DNA of 64,000 nucleotides, taken from assembly GCF_039544165.1 (NCBI RefSeq), contig NZ_BAABLD010000017.1, positions 372,001 to 436,000 on the forward strand, given 5' to 3'. Shown in pieces: positions 54,233 through 64,000 of the stretch. The position numbers and the translations under genes are program-made. Below the pieces are notes generated by a model, which saw only the letters and a list, made by a program, of their open reading frames with translations, searched no databases and was not told the DNA's origin. The stretch's first letter is position 1. Every line of letters begins with the position of its first letter. This DNA is from Viridibacterium curvum (lineage in GTDB: Bacteria; Pseudomonadota; Gammaproteobacteria; Burkholderiales; Rhodocyclaceae).

Positions 54233-54349
54233 ATGAAACACGACCCCAGCACTTACGCCACCGTCACCCGCGCTGTTGTCGGCATCACCGCCGCAGTCGT
54301 TCTGGCCTTCTCGCCAGCCGTCCTGCAGGTCATCAGCTTCACGCACTGA
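54233..54349 (+). CDS. Small single-helix membrane protein (38 residues)
   Basis: A short frame from ATG 54233 with a strong site, AAAGGAG (54219-54225), seven bases upstream. A polar start (MKHDPSTYATVTR) is followed by one hydrophobic helix (AVVGITAAVVLAFSPAVLQVI) and SFTH. The codon use looks like that of neighbouring genes. It stands alone between the hydrolase and the amidohydrolase. No family is recognised; the ribosome-binding site is the main support. Confidence 0.6.
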   Translation: MKHDPSTYATVTRAVVGITAAVVLAFSPAVLQVISFTH

Positions 54350-54469
54350 GGCAGGCCGCCGCGCCACCCGACCCCGCGTCGCGGTGGCGCGCGCTCCCCT
54401 CCACCCCCCTCCCCTGCCGGCCCGCACGCCGCTACACTCGCAGCACATCTCTCCCTCGGGATTGCTGCC

Positions 54470-55360
54470 ATGCGAAGACTCCGCCTGACCCGCCACAGCA
54501 TCCTGCTGGCAATCTGCCTGCTGCTGTCCGGCCCGCTGCACGCAGCAAGCCCTTACACCGGCCCCCTCTTCGACGCCCACCTCCACTACAACGTCGAAGC
54601 CTTCGTCGAGCTCTACCCGCTCAGTGATGTGCTGGGCCGCATCCAGCGCAGCGGCGTGCGCGGCATCATCGCCAACAGCAGGCCCAACGACGGCACCAAG
54701 ACCCTCGCCAACGCCCGCAAGGAAACGCAGGCCATCAGCCTCACCGTCGTGCCCTTCATCCGGCTCTATCGCAACCGCGACGATTACACCAACTGGTTCC
54801 GCGACGACAGCATCTACACCATGGTCGAGCAAGAGCTCGCCACAGGCACCGCTGCCGGACCTTACCGTGGCATCGGCGAATTCCACCTCTACGACAGCGC
54901 CAACGCCAACGGCCCCGTCGCCCGCAAGCTCATGCAGCTCGCCGAAGCAAAGAACCTCGCCGTCCTCGCCCACGTCGACGACGATGCCATCGACCTGCTC
55001 ATGGCCCACGCCCCGCAGGCCCGTCTCATCTGGGCCCACACCGGCATCAGCGCCCCCAGCGTCGAGCGCGTGCGCGCCCTCATGAAGCGCTACCCCAAAC
55101 TCATCGGCGAACTCTCCTACCGCCCCGGCCTCACCGCCGCAGGCGGCCAGCTCAGCCGAGAATGGCGCGCACTCATCACCGAGATGCCGGATCGCTTCGT
55201 GATTGGTTCAGATACCTGGATCAACGCCCGCTGGGAAGACTACGAAGGACTCATGCAGGCTGCGCGGGAATGGCTGGGAGGTTTGCCGCCGGAGATGGCG
55301 CGGAAGGTGGGGTGGGAGAATGGAGCTGGGCTGTTCAGTTTGTCAGATAAAACACGTTAG
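54470..55360 (+). CDS. Secreted amidohydrolase-family protein
   Basis: 296 residues. A signal peptide (SILLAICLLLSGPLHAA) precedes a TIM-barrel amidohydrolase with the first metal pair FDAHLHYN, later Glu in RGIGEFHLYD, His in LAVLAHVDDDA, His in LIWAHTGIS and Asp in FVIGSDTWI. This is the amidohydrolase-2/TatD-like metal site pattern. It is exported to the periplasm, which is less common for this family. The substrate is unknown. It ends 15 bases before the AbiJ-like gene. Confidence 0.85.
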   Translation: MRRLRLTRHSILLAICLLLSGPLHAASPYTGPLFDAHLHYNVEAFVELYPLSDVLGRIQRSGVRGIIANSRPNDGTKTLANARKETQAISLTVVPFIRLYRNRDDYTNWFRDDSIYTMVEQELATGTAAGPYRGIGEFHLYDSANANGPVARKLMQLAEAKNLAVLAHVDDDAIDLLMAHAPQARLIWAHTGISAPSVERVRALMKRYPKLIGELSYRPGLTAAGGQLSREWRALITEMPDRFVIGSDTWINARWEDYEGLMQAAREWLGGLPPEMARKVGWENGAGLFSLSDKTR

Positions 55361-55375
55361 ATTTTCTAGGCGCCA

Positions 55376-56215
55376 ATGAAGACTTTCAGCGAACGAAAGG
55401 GACTCAAGCCTGTCAGGCAAACCATCCAAGTGGATGGCATGACGGATGAGCTTCGAAATTCACTTTGGAACACATTGCACGTCGCTGTATGGGAGTCCAG
55501 TGACTTCCTGCATCACCGATACGGAAAACTCCCAGAGATCGACGACTTCAGCGCCCAGCTATGGTTTCGCTATTTCAAGCGTCCGATTGATGAACGACCG
55601 AGCTTCGCGAATCGCGACCGCAGTGAAAGAATCCTCAAGATCATTCGTGACTACTTCTTCACTGCCAGTTGGAACGAAGTCTACGATTTCCTTGAGTTCG
55701 TAGTAGCTACGCTCAAGACACGATCGCGCCTGCCCGAATTTCTGAACGGTGTTCTCGCTAGAGAAATGTCTGCCTTCCGGTTCATCGACGGAAAACTCGC
55801 AGACATCACGGGGGAGCAAGAGCGCAAAATGCTTGAAGAAGCGCTCGCGGACACACGCTTTTCCTCCGTCACCGCACACCTCGAGCGAGCACTCGCGCTG
55901 CTATCAGATCGAAAGAGCCCGGACTACAGAAACTCGATCAAAGAATCAATTTCCGCAGTAGAGGCTATGGCTAGATTGGTGTCGGAAAATCCGAAAGCTA
56001 CGCTTGGTGAAGCACTGAAAGCCCTTGAGAAGACTGGAAAACTTCACGCGGCGCTTAAGGACGGGTTCTCCAAATTGTACGGATATGCCAACGATGAAAG
56101 CGGCATTCGCCACGCAATGCTCGACGAACCGAATCTCACACAAGACGACGCAAAGTACTTCCTGCTGTCATGTACTTCGTTTGTTAACTATCTGAAGTCG
56201 GCCCTGGCCCGGTAG
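55376..56215 (+). CDS. AbiJ-like protein (AbiJ N-terminal domain 4), candidate phage defence gene
   Basis: 279 residues. The start FSERKGLKPVRQTIQVDGMTDELRNSLWN matches the AbiJ_N_4 type N-terminal domain. The C-terminal half has KSPDYRNSIKESISAVEAMARLV and GIRHAMLDEPNLTQDDAKYFLLSC, a HEPN-like helical part typical of these proteins. AbiJ-type proteins are linked to abortive infection. The gene's base composition is clearly less GC-rich than its neighbours, suggesting transfer. It stands alone with no visible partner. Function is inferred from family. Confidence 0.75.
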   Translation: MKTFSERKGLKPVRQTIQVDGMTDELRNSLWNTLHVAVWESSDFLHHRYGKLPEIDDFSAQLWFRYFKRPIDERPSFANRDRSERILKIIRDYFFTASWNEVYDFLEFVVATLKTRSRLPEFLNGVLAREMSAFRFIDGKLADITGEQERKMLEEALADTRFSSVTAHLERALALLSDRKSPDYRNSIKESISAVEAMARLVSENPKATLGEALKALEKTGKLHAALKDGFSKLYGYANDESGIRHAMLDEPNLTQDDAKYFLLSCTSFVNYLKSALAR

Positions 56216-56286
56216 GGTGCGCTCGGTGAGCCCACGCGCTCGGACCACGGTGAACACACCGCGTGGGCATACCGTGCCCACCCTAC
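56212..56286. repeat. Imperfect 27-bp inverted repeat (REP-like)
   Basis: The arms 56212-56238 and 56260-56286 pair at 23 of 27 positions around a 21-base loop. The left arm includes the stop codon of the AbiJ-like gene. The outer ends read GTAGGGTG and CACCCTAC, a pattern seen in dispersed intergenic repeats. Confidence 0.7.
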
Positions 56287-56328
56287 ACATCCCGCAAGCA
56301 ACCATCGGTACAACCTCGAAGCCAGCCC

Positions 56329-57879
<1,551 letters not shown>

Positions 57880-58083
57880 CGCTTTTGAGGCCGCGATCGG
57901 CGTTCTGGCACGCTCGCCCGTGTCTGACTTTTGATGCGACTGACGTAAATCCGGATCGGGTAAAGCGTGCCAGGAGGGCTGGGCGCAGGCATCTGCAAAG
58001 CAGCAATTGCGCTATGCTCAAGCGGCATGCGGCGGGCTACGGCCGCACGATTTGATCAACCATTCGACCACGCTGGAAACTGC

Positions 58084-59052
58084 ATGAAGACAAGCCTTAC
58101 CGCTGCGCTCGCCCTGTTCGTCATCGCTACCGCGAAGCCAGGCACAGCCGCCCACCCCTCGCCTGTGGGCATCGCGGCTGCGCCAGCGTTTGCATCAAAC
58201 ATAGAGACGCAGCCGGACATCAATGGTTGCAACTGGCATGCAAAGTTCGTCCGCACACTGGTCGCCGAGACCAACGGGTTGGTCTTGGAGATGTCTGATG
58301 ACGAAATGGCCAAGGCGCCACGCAAGGTGAAGGTGACCGTCACACGATTGTTTGCCCCCAGGCTGGGTGGGCAGAAGCGTCGTCTCGCATACAAACTGGA
58401 GTTCATGCAGGACGGCAAGCTGGTTGCACTCAGACAGATCGAAGATCGCACGCTGCGCGACAACGAACCGGTGTGCGGCTTGATGGGCGCCTTGGCAACC
58501 AATCTCGCCAAAGACACGGCGGAATGGCTGACTCTCAATCGCTTGCCAGACTGTGGCCCGCAATGTACCGGATTGCACCCCCGCGAACCCATTGCCATAG
58601 GTGCGCAACCGCTCTTCCCGTCAGGCGACTTCGTCAAGAGCCTCGGAAAATGTGACTGGTTGACGAGCGTGATGCCGGATCTGAGCGAGACGCTGAACGA
58701 CGAGTCGGAAGACAGGATGAAGGACAAGGAGCCGACTGGCGCAGGCCTTCTGCCGATCACAACAAAGATCGCGCAGGAGGATATTGTCGACTACAAGGGG
58801 CGTCGACTTGTCTTGCGCTTTGACAAGCTCAATCTGAAACCCGCCAATCCGCAGGACAACGCCTCGACAGACTTGACCGCCGAGTTGCACGACGGGCCGA
58901 TGCTGGTAGCAGCGCGGCGCTTCAGCAACGACACGTCATTTCATGGCTCCACACTCTGCAAAACGATGGCCAGACTGGGTGACAGGGCCATGGGCGACGT
59001 CGTCAAATGGCTGATGAAAGACCCTGGCCTGCCGGCCAACTGGCAGCAGTGA
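58084..59052 (+). CDS. Secreted protein of unknown family, paralogue A
   Basis: 322 residues from the ATG at 58084. A signal peptide (SLTAALALFVIATAKPGTAA) is followed by INGCNWHAKFVRTLVAETNG, KVKVTVTRLFAPRLGG, LAYKLEFMQDGKL, LPDCGPQCTGLHPREP, YKGRRLVLRFDKLNL and LTAELHDGPMLVAARRF. The same landmarks occur in the next gene, so the two form a tandem pair. The Cys residues suggest periplasmic disulfides. I do not recognise the family. Confidence 0.75.
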   Translation: MKTSLTAALALFVIATAKPGTAAHPSPVGIAAAPAFASNIETQPDINGCNWHAKFVRTLVAETNGLVLEMSDDEMAKAPRKVKVTVTRLFAPRLGGQKRRLAYKLEFMQDGKLVALRQIEDRTLRDNEPVCGLMGALATNLAKDTAEWLTLNRLPDCGPQCTGLHPREPIAIGAQPLFPSGDFVKSLGKCDWLTSVMPDLSETLNDESEDRMKDKEPTGAGLLPITTKIAQEDIVDYKGRRLVLRFDKLNLKPANPQDNASTDLTAELHDGPMLVAARRFSNDTSFHGSTLCKTMARLGDRAMGDVVKWLMKDPGLPANWQQ

Positions 59053-59210
59053 CTTTCGTCAGTCGGCCTCAGCAAGTTGGGGGCGCGAAAAAGATCATGC
59101 CCGTAGCGAAACCTGTCGCACCGAAGGTGCGGCTATGGCCGCTCTTCGGTGCTCCCGCAGTAGAGGCCAGGCAGCCTTGCGCTAAGCGCACATGGTGCGG
59201 TGAATGCCCA

Positions 59211-59248
59211 TGCTGGATGCTGGATGCTGGATGCTGGATGCTGGATGC
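59211..59248. repeat. Tandem heptamer repeat, 5 x TGGATGC
   Basis: Five full copies of TGGATGC, preceded by a partial TGC, lie about 30 bases upstream of the paralogue B start. Such a short repeat can gain or lose units by slippage and would change the spacing in the 5' region. Confidence 0.92.
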
Positions 59249-59279
59249 AAGAAAACGAAGTCAGAATCGGAGATAAAAG

Positions 59280-60218
59280 ATGAGAAAGACCCTGGCGGCG
59301 TGTATTTCCGCCATTGCATTGGTTTTGGCCAGTGGCGCCACTACCGCCGCAGAAACCATCGCGTTTACAGCCAGGCCGGTCTTCGCACCAGGGGTCTCCC
59401 CTCCGCCGGACCTGGAAGGCTGCAACTGGCATGAGAAATTCGTCCAGTCTTTTCTCGGCAGCGCCAATGGCCGCGCCCAACTCGTACCCGAAGATGAGTT
59501 TGCCAAGGCGAGTCGCAAACTCAACATCACGGTCATTCGCTTGTACGTGCCGAAAAAGGACGGCGAAAATCGTCGTCTCGGCTATCGCTTCGAGTTCATG
59601 CAGGACAACAAGCCCGTTTCAGTCTTCGAGATCGAAGACAAGACCCTGCGGAACTATGACTCTTTCTGCGGAATGATCTCAGGCTTGGCCGTCAATCTCG
59701 GTCTCGATCTCAGTGAATGGCTCGCGACCAATCGCCTGCCTGAATGCGGGCCTGACTGTAGCGGACTGCATCCACAAGAGCCCGTTGCCCTGGGCGCTCA
59801 CCCGCTGTTCCCGACGTCGCCGGAACCCCCGCAGGACGTTCGTGGCTGCGCGTGGCTTCGCGAGGCATCACAGAATTTACGCGTAGAGATGGCGGATAAG
59901 GATGATGACGAATCAGGGCTTCGCTCCTTCGTGATTGTGCCGGACGTTCTCGCCCACAAGGGTCGCCGACTCGTGTTGCGCTTCGTCAAGCTGGAGTTGA
60001 GACCTCCGCTGGACTCGCAAAGACTACCCAGCGCTGAACTGACCGCTGAACTTTACGATGGCCCCATGCTGATCGCGGCAAATCGATTCAACGCATCCGT
60101 CATGTCGGCGTTCACCCAATGTGGCACTCTGACCAGGCTGGGCGATGCCATGTACCCGGGCCTCCGGCGCTGGCTGGACAGGGACATGCGCTTCGCCGTC
60201 CCGATGGACTGGAAGTAG
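59280..60218 (+). CDS. Secreted protein of unknown family, paralogue B
   Basis: 312 residues with GGAGA before the ATG. A signal peptide (TLAACISAIALVLASGATTAA) is followed by LEGCNWHEKFVQSFLGSANG, KLNITVIRLYVPKKDG, YRFEFMQDNKPV, LPECGPDCSGLHPQEP, HKGRRLVLRFVKLEL and LTAELYDGPMLIAANRF, the same order as in paralogue A. The pair arose by duplication but has diverged strongly. The conserved core is GCNWH plus the CGPxCxGLHPxEP segment. Function is unknown. Confidence 0.75.
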   Translation: MRKTLAACISAIALVLASGATTAAETIAFTARPVFAPGVSPPPDLEGCNWHEKFVQSFLGSANGRAQLVPEDEFAKASRKLNITVIRLYVPKKDGENRRLGYRFEFMQDNKPVSVFEIEDKTLRNYDSFCGMISGLAVNLGLDLSEWLATNRLPECGPDCSGLHPQEPVALGAHPLFPTSPEPPQDVRGCAWLREASQNLRVEMADKDDDESGLRSFVIVPDVLAHKGRRLVLRFVKLELRPPLDSQRLPSAELTAELYDGPMLIAANRFNASVMSAFTQCGTLTRLGDAMYPGLRRWLDRDMRFAVPMDWK

Positions 60219-60280
60219 GCATCTAGATACCCCGCCAGAGCCCGCGCCTCCTGCTTTCAAGCGGGCAAGTGCATAGGTCC

Positions 60281-60304
60281 AGCTGCGCTCAAAAGAGCGC
60301 AGCT
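60281..60304. terminator. Hairpin between converging genes
   Basis: AGCTGCGCTC (60281-60290) pairs perfectly with GAGCGCAGCT (60295-60304) around AAAA. It lies at the stop codon of the Gcr-like gene and after paralogue B. There is no T-run; it may serve both strands as a weak terminator. Confidence 0.5.
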
Positions 60305-62274
60305 CACTCGGCCGGCGGCCAGAAAAAGTCACGCGGCCGCTGCCAGAACCGCCGCAGCACCATACCCGGCAGTGCACGCACGCCGGCAAGGTGGACGCGG
60401 CGTGACTTGAGCGCCACACGCAGTGCGAGCGAGAAGCTGACCGCGAGGTTGGTGAGGCCGATCAGCAGCACGCCTGCGCTGACCGCCAGCGCATCAACCC
60501 AATACACCTGGAAGCCCAGCGCCTGTGAACCGTAGGCCAGGTTGGCCGCGCCGAAGGTGACGTGGCGGATGTCGAGCGGCAAACCGAGCAGGAAGCCTAT
60601 GGTGCCCATGCAACCGAGCATGAAGCCGAACGAGAGGTTGCCGGCGAGTGCACCGAGGTTGTGCTCGATGTAGACCGCCAGCCCATCGAGTCGCCGCTCG
60701 CCCAGCAGCCGCCGCAGCCACTTCACGCGCCGCAGGCGATCCGGCACGCGGTTGTAGATGGCCTTGTTGTCGTAGTAGCCGGAGATGAGGCCGGAGAGGA
60801 ACAGGCAGACGCCGGCAATCGCCGCATGCGGAATGGCAAGACTGAGCAGGGGATGCAGGTCATGCAGCAGGTGCCCGGCCTTCTCGGTGCCGATCAGCGG
60901 CGCGCCAAACACCAGCGGCCAGGCGAACGCGATGGCGCAGGAGACGATGAGCGCCAGCAGCACATTGCCTGCAATGGCGATGATCTGTGTGCGCGACACC
61001 TGCGCAATGGTCTCGACCAGCTCGTCCAGTGCGCCCGCGCTGCCTTTCCTGGGGTCCAGCGCGGCAGCCAGCGTAGCCGCCGTCATGGCGGGTTGCTTGG
61101 TGGCAATGGTGAAGCCAAGCACGTGCACCAGCACAAAGCCCAGACCGTAGTTGAGGCTGTAGCCGAGAGCCTCCCATAGCGGTGGCAGATGCAGGCTGGT
61201 GATGAACATCTTGATGATGGCCATGAAGGCGACGATGACGCCGGCCCCCGCGGCCTTGCGAAACATGGCGAAGAACTCGCTGCGATCGCGCGCCACGTAG
61301 TGCTCGCCGGTCTTACTCGCATGCTCGGTGACCTGCATGGAGAGCAGATCGGTGACGCCACTGACGAGATCGCGCACGCTGTTGCGCCGCGCCTCGGCAC
61401 GCACCAGTTCGATCAGGAACTGCATCGCGGCCGTCACCCTGGGCGTTGCTTCAGCGGGTTTGAGCAGCCCGAGCATGGTGTGCATGCGCTCGATGATCTG
61501 CTCGGCACGCGTCAGGTGCCAGGTCAGCTTGACGGCAGCGCCCGCGTCGCGCGACTGTCGGCGAATGCGCGCCAGCACATCGCGGCATTGGTCGAGCAGC
61601 ACGTCGGCATGCGCACTGTCGATGGCGACGGCTTGCGCGTCACCATTGCGCTGCTGAAGGTCGGCAATCACCTGCTCCATCTCGCGCTGCTGTGCGAGGA
61701 AGGGCGAGCCGTACTCCACCAGCGCGGGGTAGTAACGCACCATGTCGGGTTCCAGGCCCAATGCGGCAAGCCGGCAGGCCAGGATGCGCAGCGCCTCGCC
61801 GAGCTCCAGGCGTATGTGGTGCAGGGTGCTGTCGGCACATGCCAGCACGTCCAGCAGCGCCTGCCACAGCTCGGGCGTGATGTGCGCCAGCCACGTGGCG
61901 TCGTCATCTTCGTCAAACACTTCGTCGAGCAGATCACGCAGAAAGCGCGGGTCAAGCACCGGCGGCAGCACGCGATTGCCGAGTCGATGGCGCAGCTCGC
62001 TGAAGAACCCCGTGTTGGCGAGGATGCCGCTCTCTGCGTAAAGAAAGCTGTGATCGCGCGCTGTCAGCAAGGCCCCGAGGTAGCGCTGCAGGCCGGCGGC
62101 AAGGTCCGGCTGACCACGCAGCACGGCAATGAGCAGCTGCATGCGCTGGCGGGCGTCGTCGGCCGAATCGGCGCGCGCCGGGCGCAGGTGACGGACAAGT
62201 TCGACAAGAAGGGTGCCGTCGTTGCTGCCGGACTGCGCAGCGATCTGTTCAAGCAAGGGGTGCAGGGCAATCAT
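60304..62274 (-). CDS. Gcr-type multi-pass membrane protein (annotated as site-specific recombinase)
   Basis: 656 residues from the ATG at 62274 (MIALHPLLEQIAAQSGSNDG). The N-terminal half is soluble and helical; the C-terminal half has several membrane helices (IVAFMAIIKMFITSL, LGFVLVHVLGFTIATKQPAMTAATLAAAL, GLTNLAVSFSLALRVAL). This matches the family named after the gonococcal Gcr protein, listed as site-specific recombinase. The membrane layout makes recombinase activity doubtful, and no recombinase catalytic motif is visible. The gene is often single-copy. Function is unclear. Confidence 0.8.
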   Translation of the reverse strand: MIALHPLLEQIAAQSGSNDGTLLVELVRHLRPARADSADDARQRMQLLIAVLRGQPDLAAGLQRYLGALLTARDHSFLYAESGILANTGFFSELRHRLGNRVLPPVLDPRFLRDLLDEVFDEDDDATWLAHITPELWQALLDVLACADSTLHHIRLELGEALRILACRLAALGLEPDMVRYYPALVEYGSPFLAQQREMEQVIADLQQRNGDAQAVAIDSAHADVLLDQCRDVLARIRRQSRDAGAAVKLTWHLTRAEQIIERMHTMLGLLKPAEATPRVTAAMQFLIELVRAEARRNSVRDLVSGVTDLLSMQVTEHASKTGEHYVARDRSEFFAMFRKAAGAGVIVAFMAIIKMFITSLHLPPLWEALGYSLNYGLGFVLVHVLGFTIATKQPAMTAATLAAALDPRKGSAGALDELVETIAQVSRTQIIAIAGNVLLALIVSCAIAFAWPLVFGAPLIGTEKAGHLLHDLHPLLSLAIPHAAIAGVCLFLSGLISGYYDNKAIYNRVPDRLRRVKWLRRLLGERRLDGLAVYIEHNLGALAGNLSFGFMLGCMGTIGFLLGLPLDIRHVTFGAANLAYGSQALGFQVYWVDALAVSAGVLLIGLTNLAVSFSLALRVALKSRRVHLAGVRALPGMVLRRFWQRPRDFFWPPAE

Positions 62275-62520
62275 TGTGGTGCTTTCGTGTTGCGGCAGCT
62301 GGCAGTGTAAGTCAGGCCGCGCGGTCACGCCGCTGGCAACTGTCGCCGCAGCCCGACAGCCTGATCAGGGCGCTTCACCACCAATCGCCTGTCATCCCCC
62401 GCACATCCTGCTGCGGATGCGCTGAAACCTTGCCTGCCTACACTGCGACTCATCAATAAGAACAGCGTCGTGTCCGGCTCCGCGGGAGCAGAGCGGGACG
62501 CCAACCGAGAGAGTTAGTTC

Positions 62521-64000
62521 ATGAACCTTCTTCAATGGACTGCGTGCCGCGCAGCCGGTTCCCCGCGTTCGCATCGCGCATGGCTTGGCAGCCTGTGCCT
62601 CTTGAGCGCACTGACACTGCTCGCTGCCTGTGGTGGTGCAGGTGGCGGTGGCAGTGCCAGCAGCAGCCCGCCCGCCACAGTGACGGCAGAAAACCTGCCG
62701 GGCTCGGGCCAGACTGCGCCACCTGCTGCGGCGTCCGACGCGCAGCCCTCCAGCGCCGATGCGGCGCGCTTCCTGACGCAGGCCACCTTCGGTATCAAGT
62801 CGGTCAGCGAGATCAATGATCTGCGCGCCAAGGGCTATCCGCTGTGGCTGTGGGAGCAGTTCAACACCGGCACCATGCTGCACACGAGTTACCTCGACCA
62901 GCAGCGCCTGCGCGAGAGCGGCGCCAAAGCCACCGAAGAGATGAGCTACGAGGCCGTGTGGCAGCAATGGCTGTTCGGCAAGGATCAGCTGCGCGCCCGC
63001 ATGGCCTTCGCGCTGGGCGAGATCGTCGTCATCTCCAACATCGCACCCGACATTCGCCCTTACGCCATGTCCAGCTACTGGGACATGCTCAACCGCAATG
63101 CCTTCGGCAACTATCGCCAGGTGTTGAAGGACGTGACCCTGCACCCGGCCATGGGTTATTACCTCAACATGATCAACAGCGAGAAGGAAGACACCAAGAC
63201 CGGCGCCCACCCGAATGAGAACTACGCACGCGAAGTGCTGCAGCTGTTCTCGATCGGCTTGGTGAAACTGAACATAGACGGTACGCCGCAGCTCGATGGC
63301 AGCGGCAAGAGCATCCCGACCTACGACGAAGCGACGGTGAAGGAATTCGCGCGCGCCTTCACAGGCTGGAGTTACCCGAATGCAACGAAGTTCGACGATG
63401 CCGAGGAGGAAGTGCCGGCTGCATGGGTGAGCCCGATGAAGCCCTTCCCGGCACAGCACGACAACGGCGCCAAGACGCTGCTGAACGGCACGGCGATCCC
63501 TGCCGGACAGACGCCGCAGAAGGATCTGGAAGATGCCATCGACAACATCTTCAATCACCCCAATGTCGGCCCCTTCATCTCGCGTCAGCTGATCCAGCGC
63601 CTTGTCACCAGCAACCCGAGCAAGGACTACATCGCACGCGTCGCCACGGTGTTCAACAACGACGGCACGGGCGTGCGCGGCAACCTGCGCGCTGTGGTGC
63701 AGGCGATTCTGCTCGATGCGGAGGCGCGCAACGCGGCGGCGCCGGTCAACTTCGGCAAGCAGCGCGAGCCGGTGATCAGGTTTGCCAACATGCTGCGTGC
63801 GCTGAACGCGAAGAGCGCCAACGGCATCAACATGATCCACTACCTCGACAGCGCCGATAACGGCCTGGGCCAGAGCCCGCTGCTGGCACCCTCGGTGTTC
63901 AACTACTTCTCGCCGAACTACCGCGCGCCCGGCGCGATTGCCAAGGCCGGCCTCTACTCGCCCGAGTTCCAGATCACCACCGAAACCACGGCCGTGGGCT
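62521..64000 (+). CDS. DUF1800 lipoprotein, 5' part only
   Basis: 493 codons are visible and the frame runs off the window end. The N-terminus has a lipobox (LSALTLLAAC) at the end of a signal peptide, then a Gly/Ser-rich linker. The DUF1800 domain begins at AARFLTQATFGIKSVSEI, with RMAFALGEIVVISN, HPAMGYYLNMINS, NENYAREVLQLFSIGLV, FARAFTGWSYP, and FISRQLIQRLVTSNPS. Such proteins are usually paired with a DUF1501 protein downstream, which would lie outside this window. The role is unknown. Confidence 0.88.
   Translation, partial: MNLLQWTACRAAGSPRSHRAWLGSLCLLSALTLLAACGGAGGGGSASSSPPATVTAENLPGSGQTAPPAAASDAQPSSADAARFLTQATFGIKSVSEINDLRAKGYPLWLWEQFNTGTMLHTSYLDQQRLRESGAKATEEMSYEAVWQQWLFGKDQLRARMAFALGEIVVISNIAPDIRPYAMSSYWDMLNRNAFGNYRQVLKDVTLHPAMGYYLNMINSEKEDTKTGAHPNENYAREVLQLFSIGLVKLNIDGTPQLDGSGKSIPTYDEATVKEFARAFTGWSYPNATKFDDAEEEVPAAWVSPMKPFPAQHDNGAKTLLNGTAIPAGQTPQKDLEDAIDNIFNHPNVGPFISRQLIQRLVTSNPSKDYIARVATVFNNDGTGVRGNLRAVVQAILLDAEARNAAAPVNFGKQREPVIRFANMLRALNAKSANGINMIHYLDSADNGLGQSPLLAPSVFNYFSPNYRAPGAIAKAGLYSPEFQITTETTAVG

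Noticed and set aside
59211..59248. CRISPR-like array
   Set aside because: The units are 7 bp and contiguous with no spacers, so this is a simple tandem repeat.
60304..62274. True site-specific recombinase that could explain the secretion island
   Set aside because: No tyrosine or serine recombinase motif is visible, the protein has several membrane helices, and it lies 37 kb from the island.

Overview
The window looks like the chromosome of a GC-rich Gram-negative bacterium, most likely a betaproteobacterium (Rhodocyclales or a near relative). This is inferred from gene content and order, not from a search: dusB-fis-purH, hemL-thiE-thiD beside rubredoxin and a pilGHIJ-chpA twitching cluster, aerobic hemF, a TonB/ExbBD iron locus, and a PEP-CTERM protein next to the TPR protein PrsT. 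No rRNA, tRNA or CRISPR array was seen.

Layout. 1-1.2 kb: end of an Atm1-type ABC exporter. 1.4-5.3 kb: a PEP-CTERM protein and PrsT, both on the minus strand. 5.6-8.7 kb: a glutamate/aspartate-type ABC importer (gltIJKL). 8.7-12.2 kb: a reactive-sulfur locus. A BigR-like repressor and three sulfur-type permeases run one way. An ETHE1-like metallo-hydrolase, a small membrane protein and an AhpD-like protein run the other way, around an AT-rich palindromic control region. 12.4-14.4 kb: an EF-hand protein, a membrane polyferredoxin and a frameshifted rhodanese. 14.6-23.6 kb: a PhoX-family protein whose last 406 bp recur 6,747 bp downstream. Between the copies sits a type I secretion island (ABC exporter, HlyD adaptor, a small anchored protein and a 577-residue FrpC-like cargo). 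23.6-25.2 kb: a methyltransferase and a zinc metallopeptidase. 25.3-30.4 kb: an iron operon behind a Fur-box-like site (TonB-dependent receptor, PiuC, TonB, ExbB, ExbD). 30.5-34.4 kb: pyrF, hemL, thiE, thiD and rubredoxin. 34.6-44.9 kb: the Pil-Chp chemosensory system with a 2,194-residue ChpA. 45-51 kb: dusB, fis, purH, pagP, purD and hemF. 51-57.9 kb: dbpA with a small partner, hydrolases, a lone AbiJ-like defence gene and a Ycf46-like AAA ATPase. 58-64 kb: two tandem copies of an unrecognised secreted family, a Gcr-type membrane protein and the start of a DUF1800 lipoprotein.

The most unusual part is the type I secretion island. The flanking phoX 3' copies differ almost only at synonymous third positions. 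This fits integration of DNA carrying another strain's phoX allele better than decay of a recent duplicate. The cargo gene and its small partner are visibly AT-rich compared with the exporter genes. The cargo joins an N-terminal domain, with an early His and an NSNS...GI.PP motif that I associate with Rhs-type toxins, to a C-terminal calcium-binding FrpC-like module. This suggests a secreted effector with a candidate immunity or accessory protein. That reading is inference.
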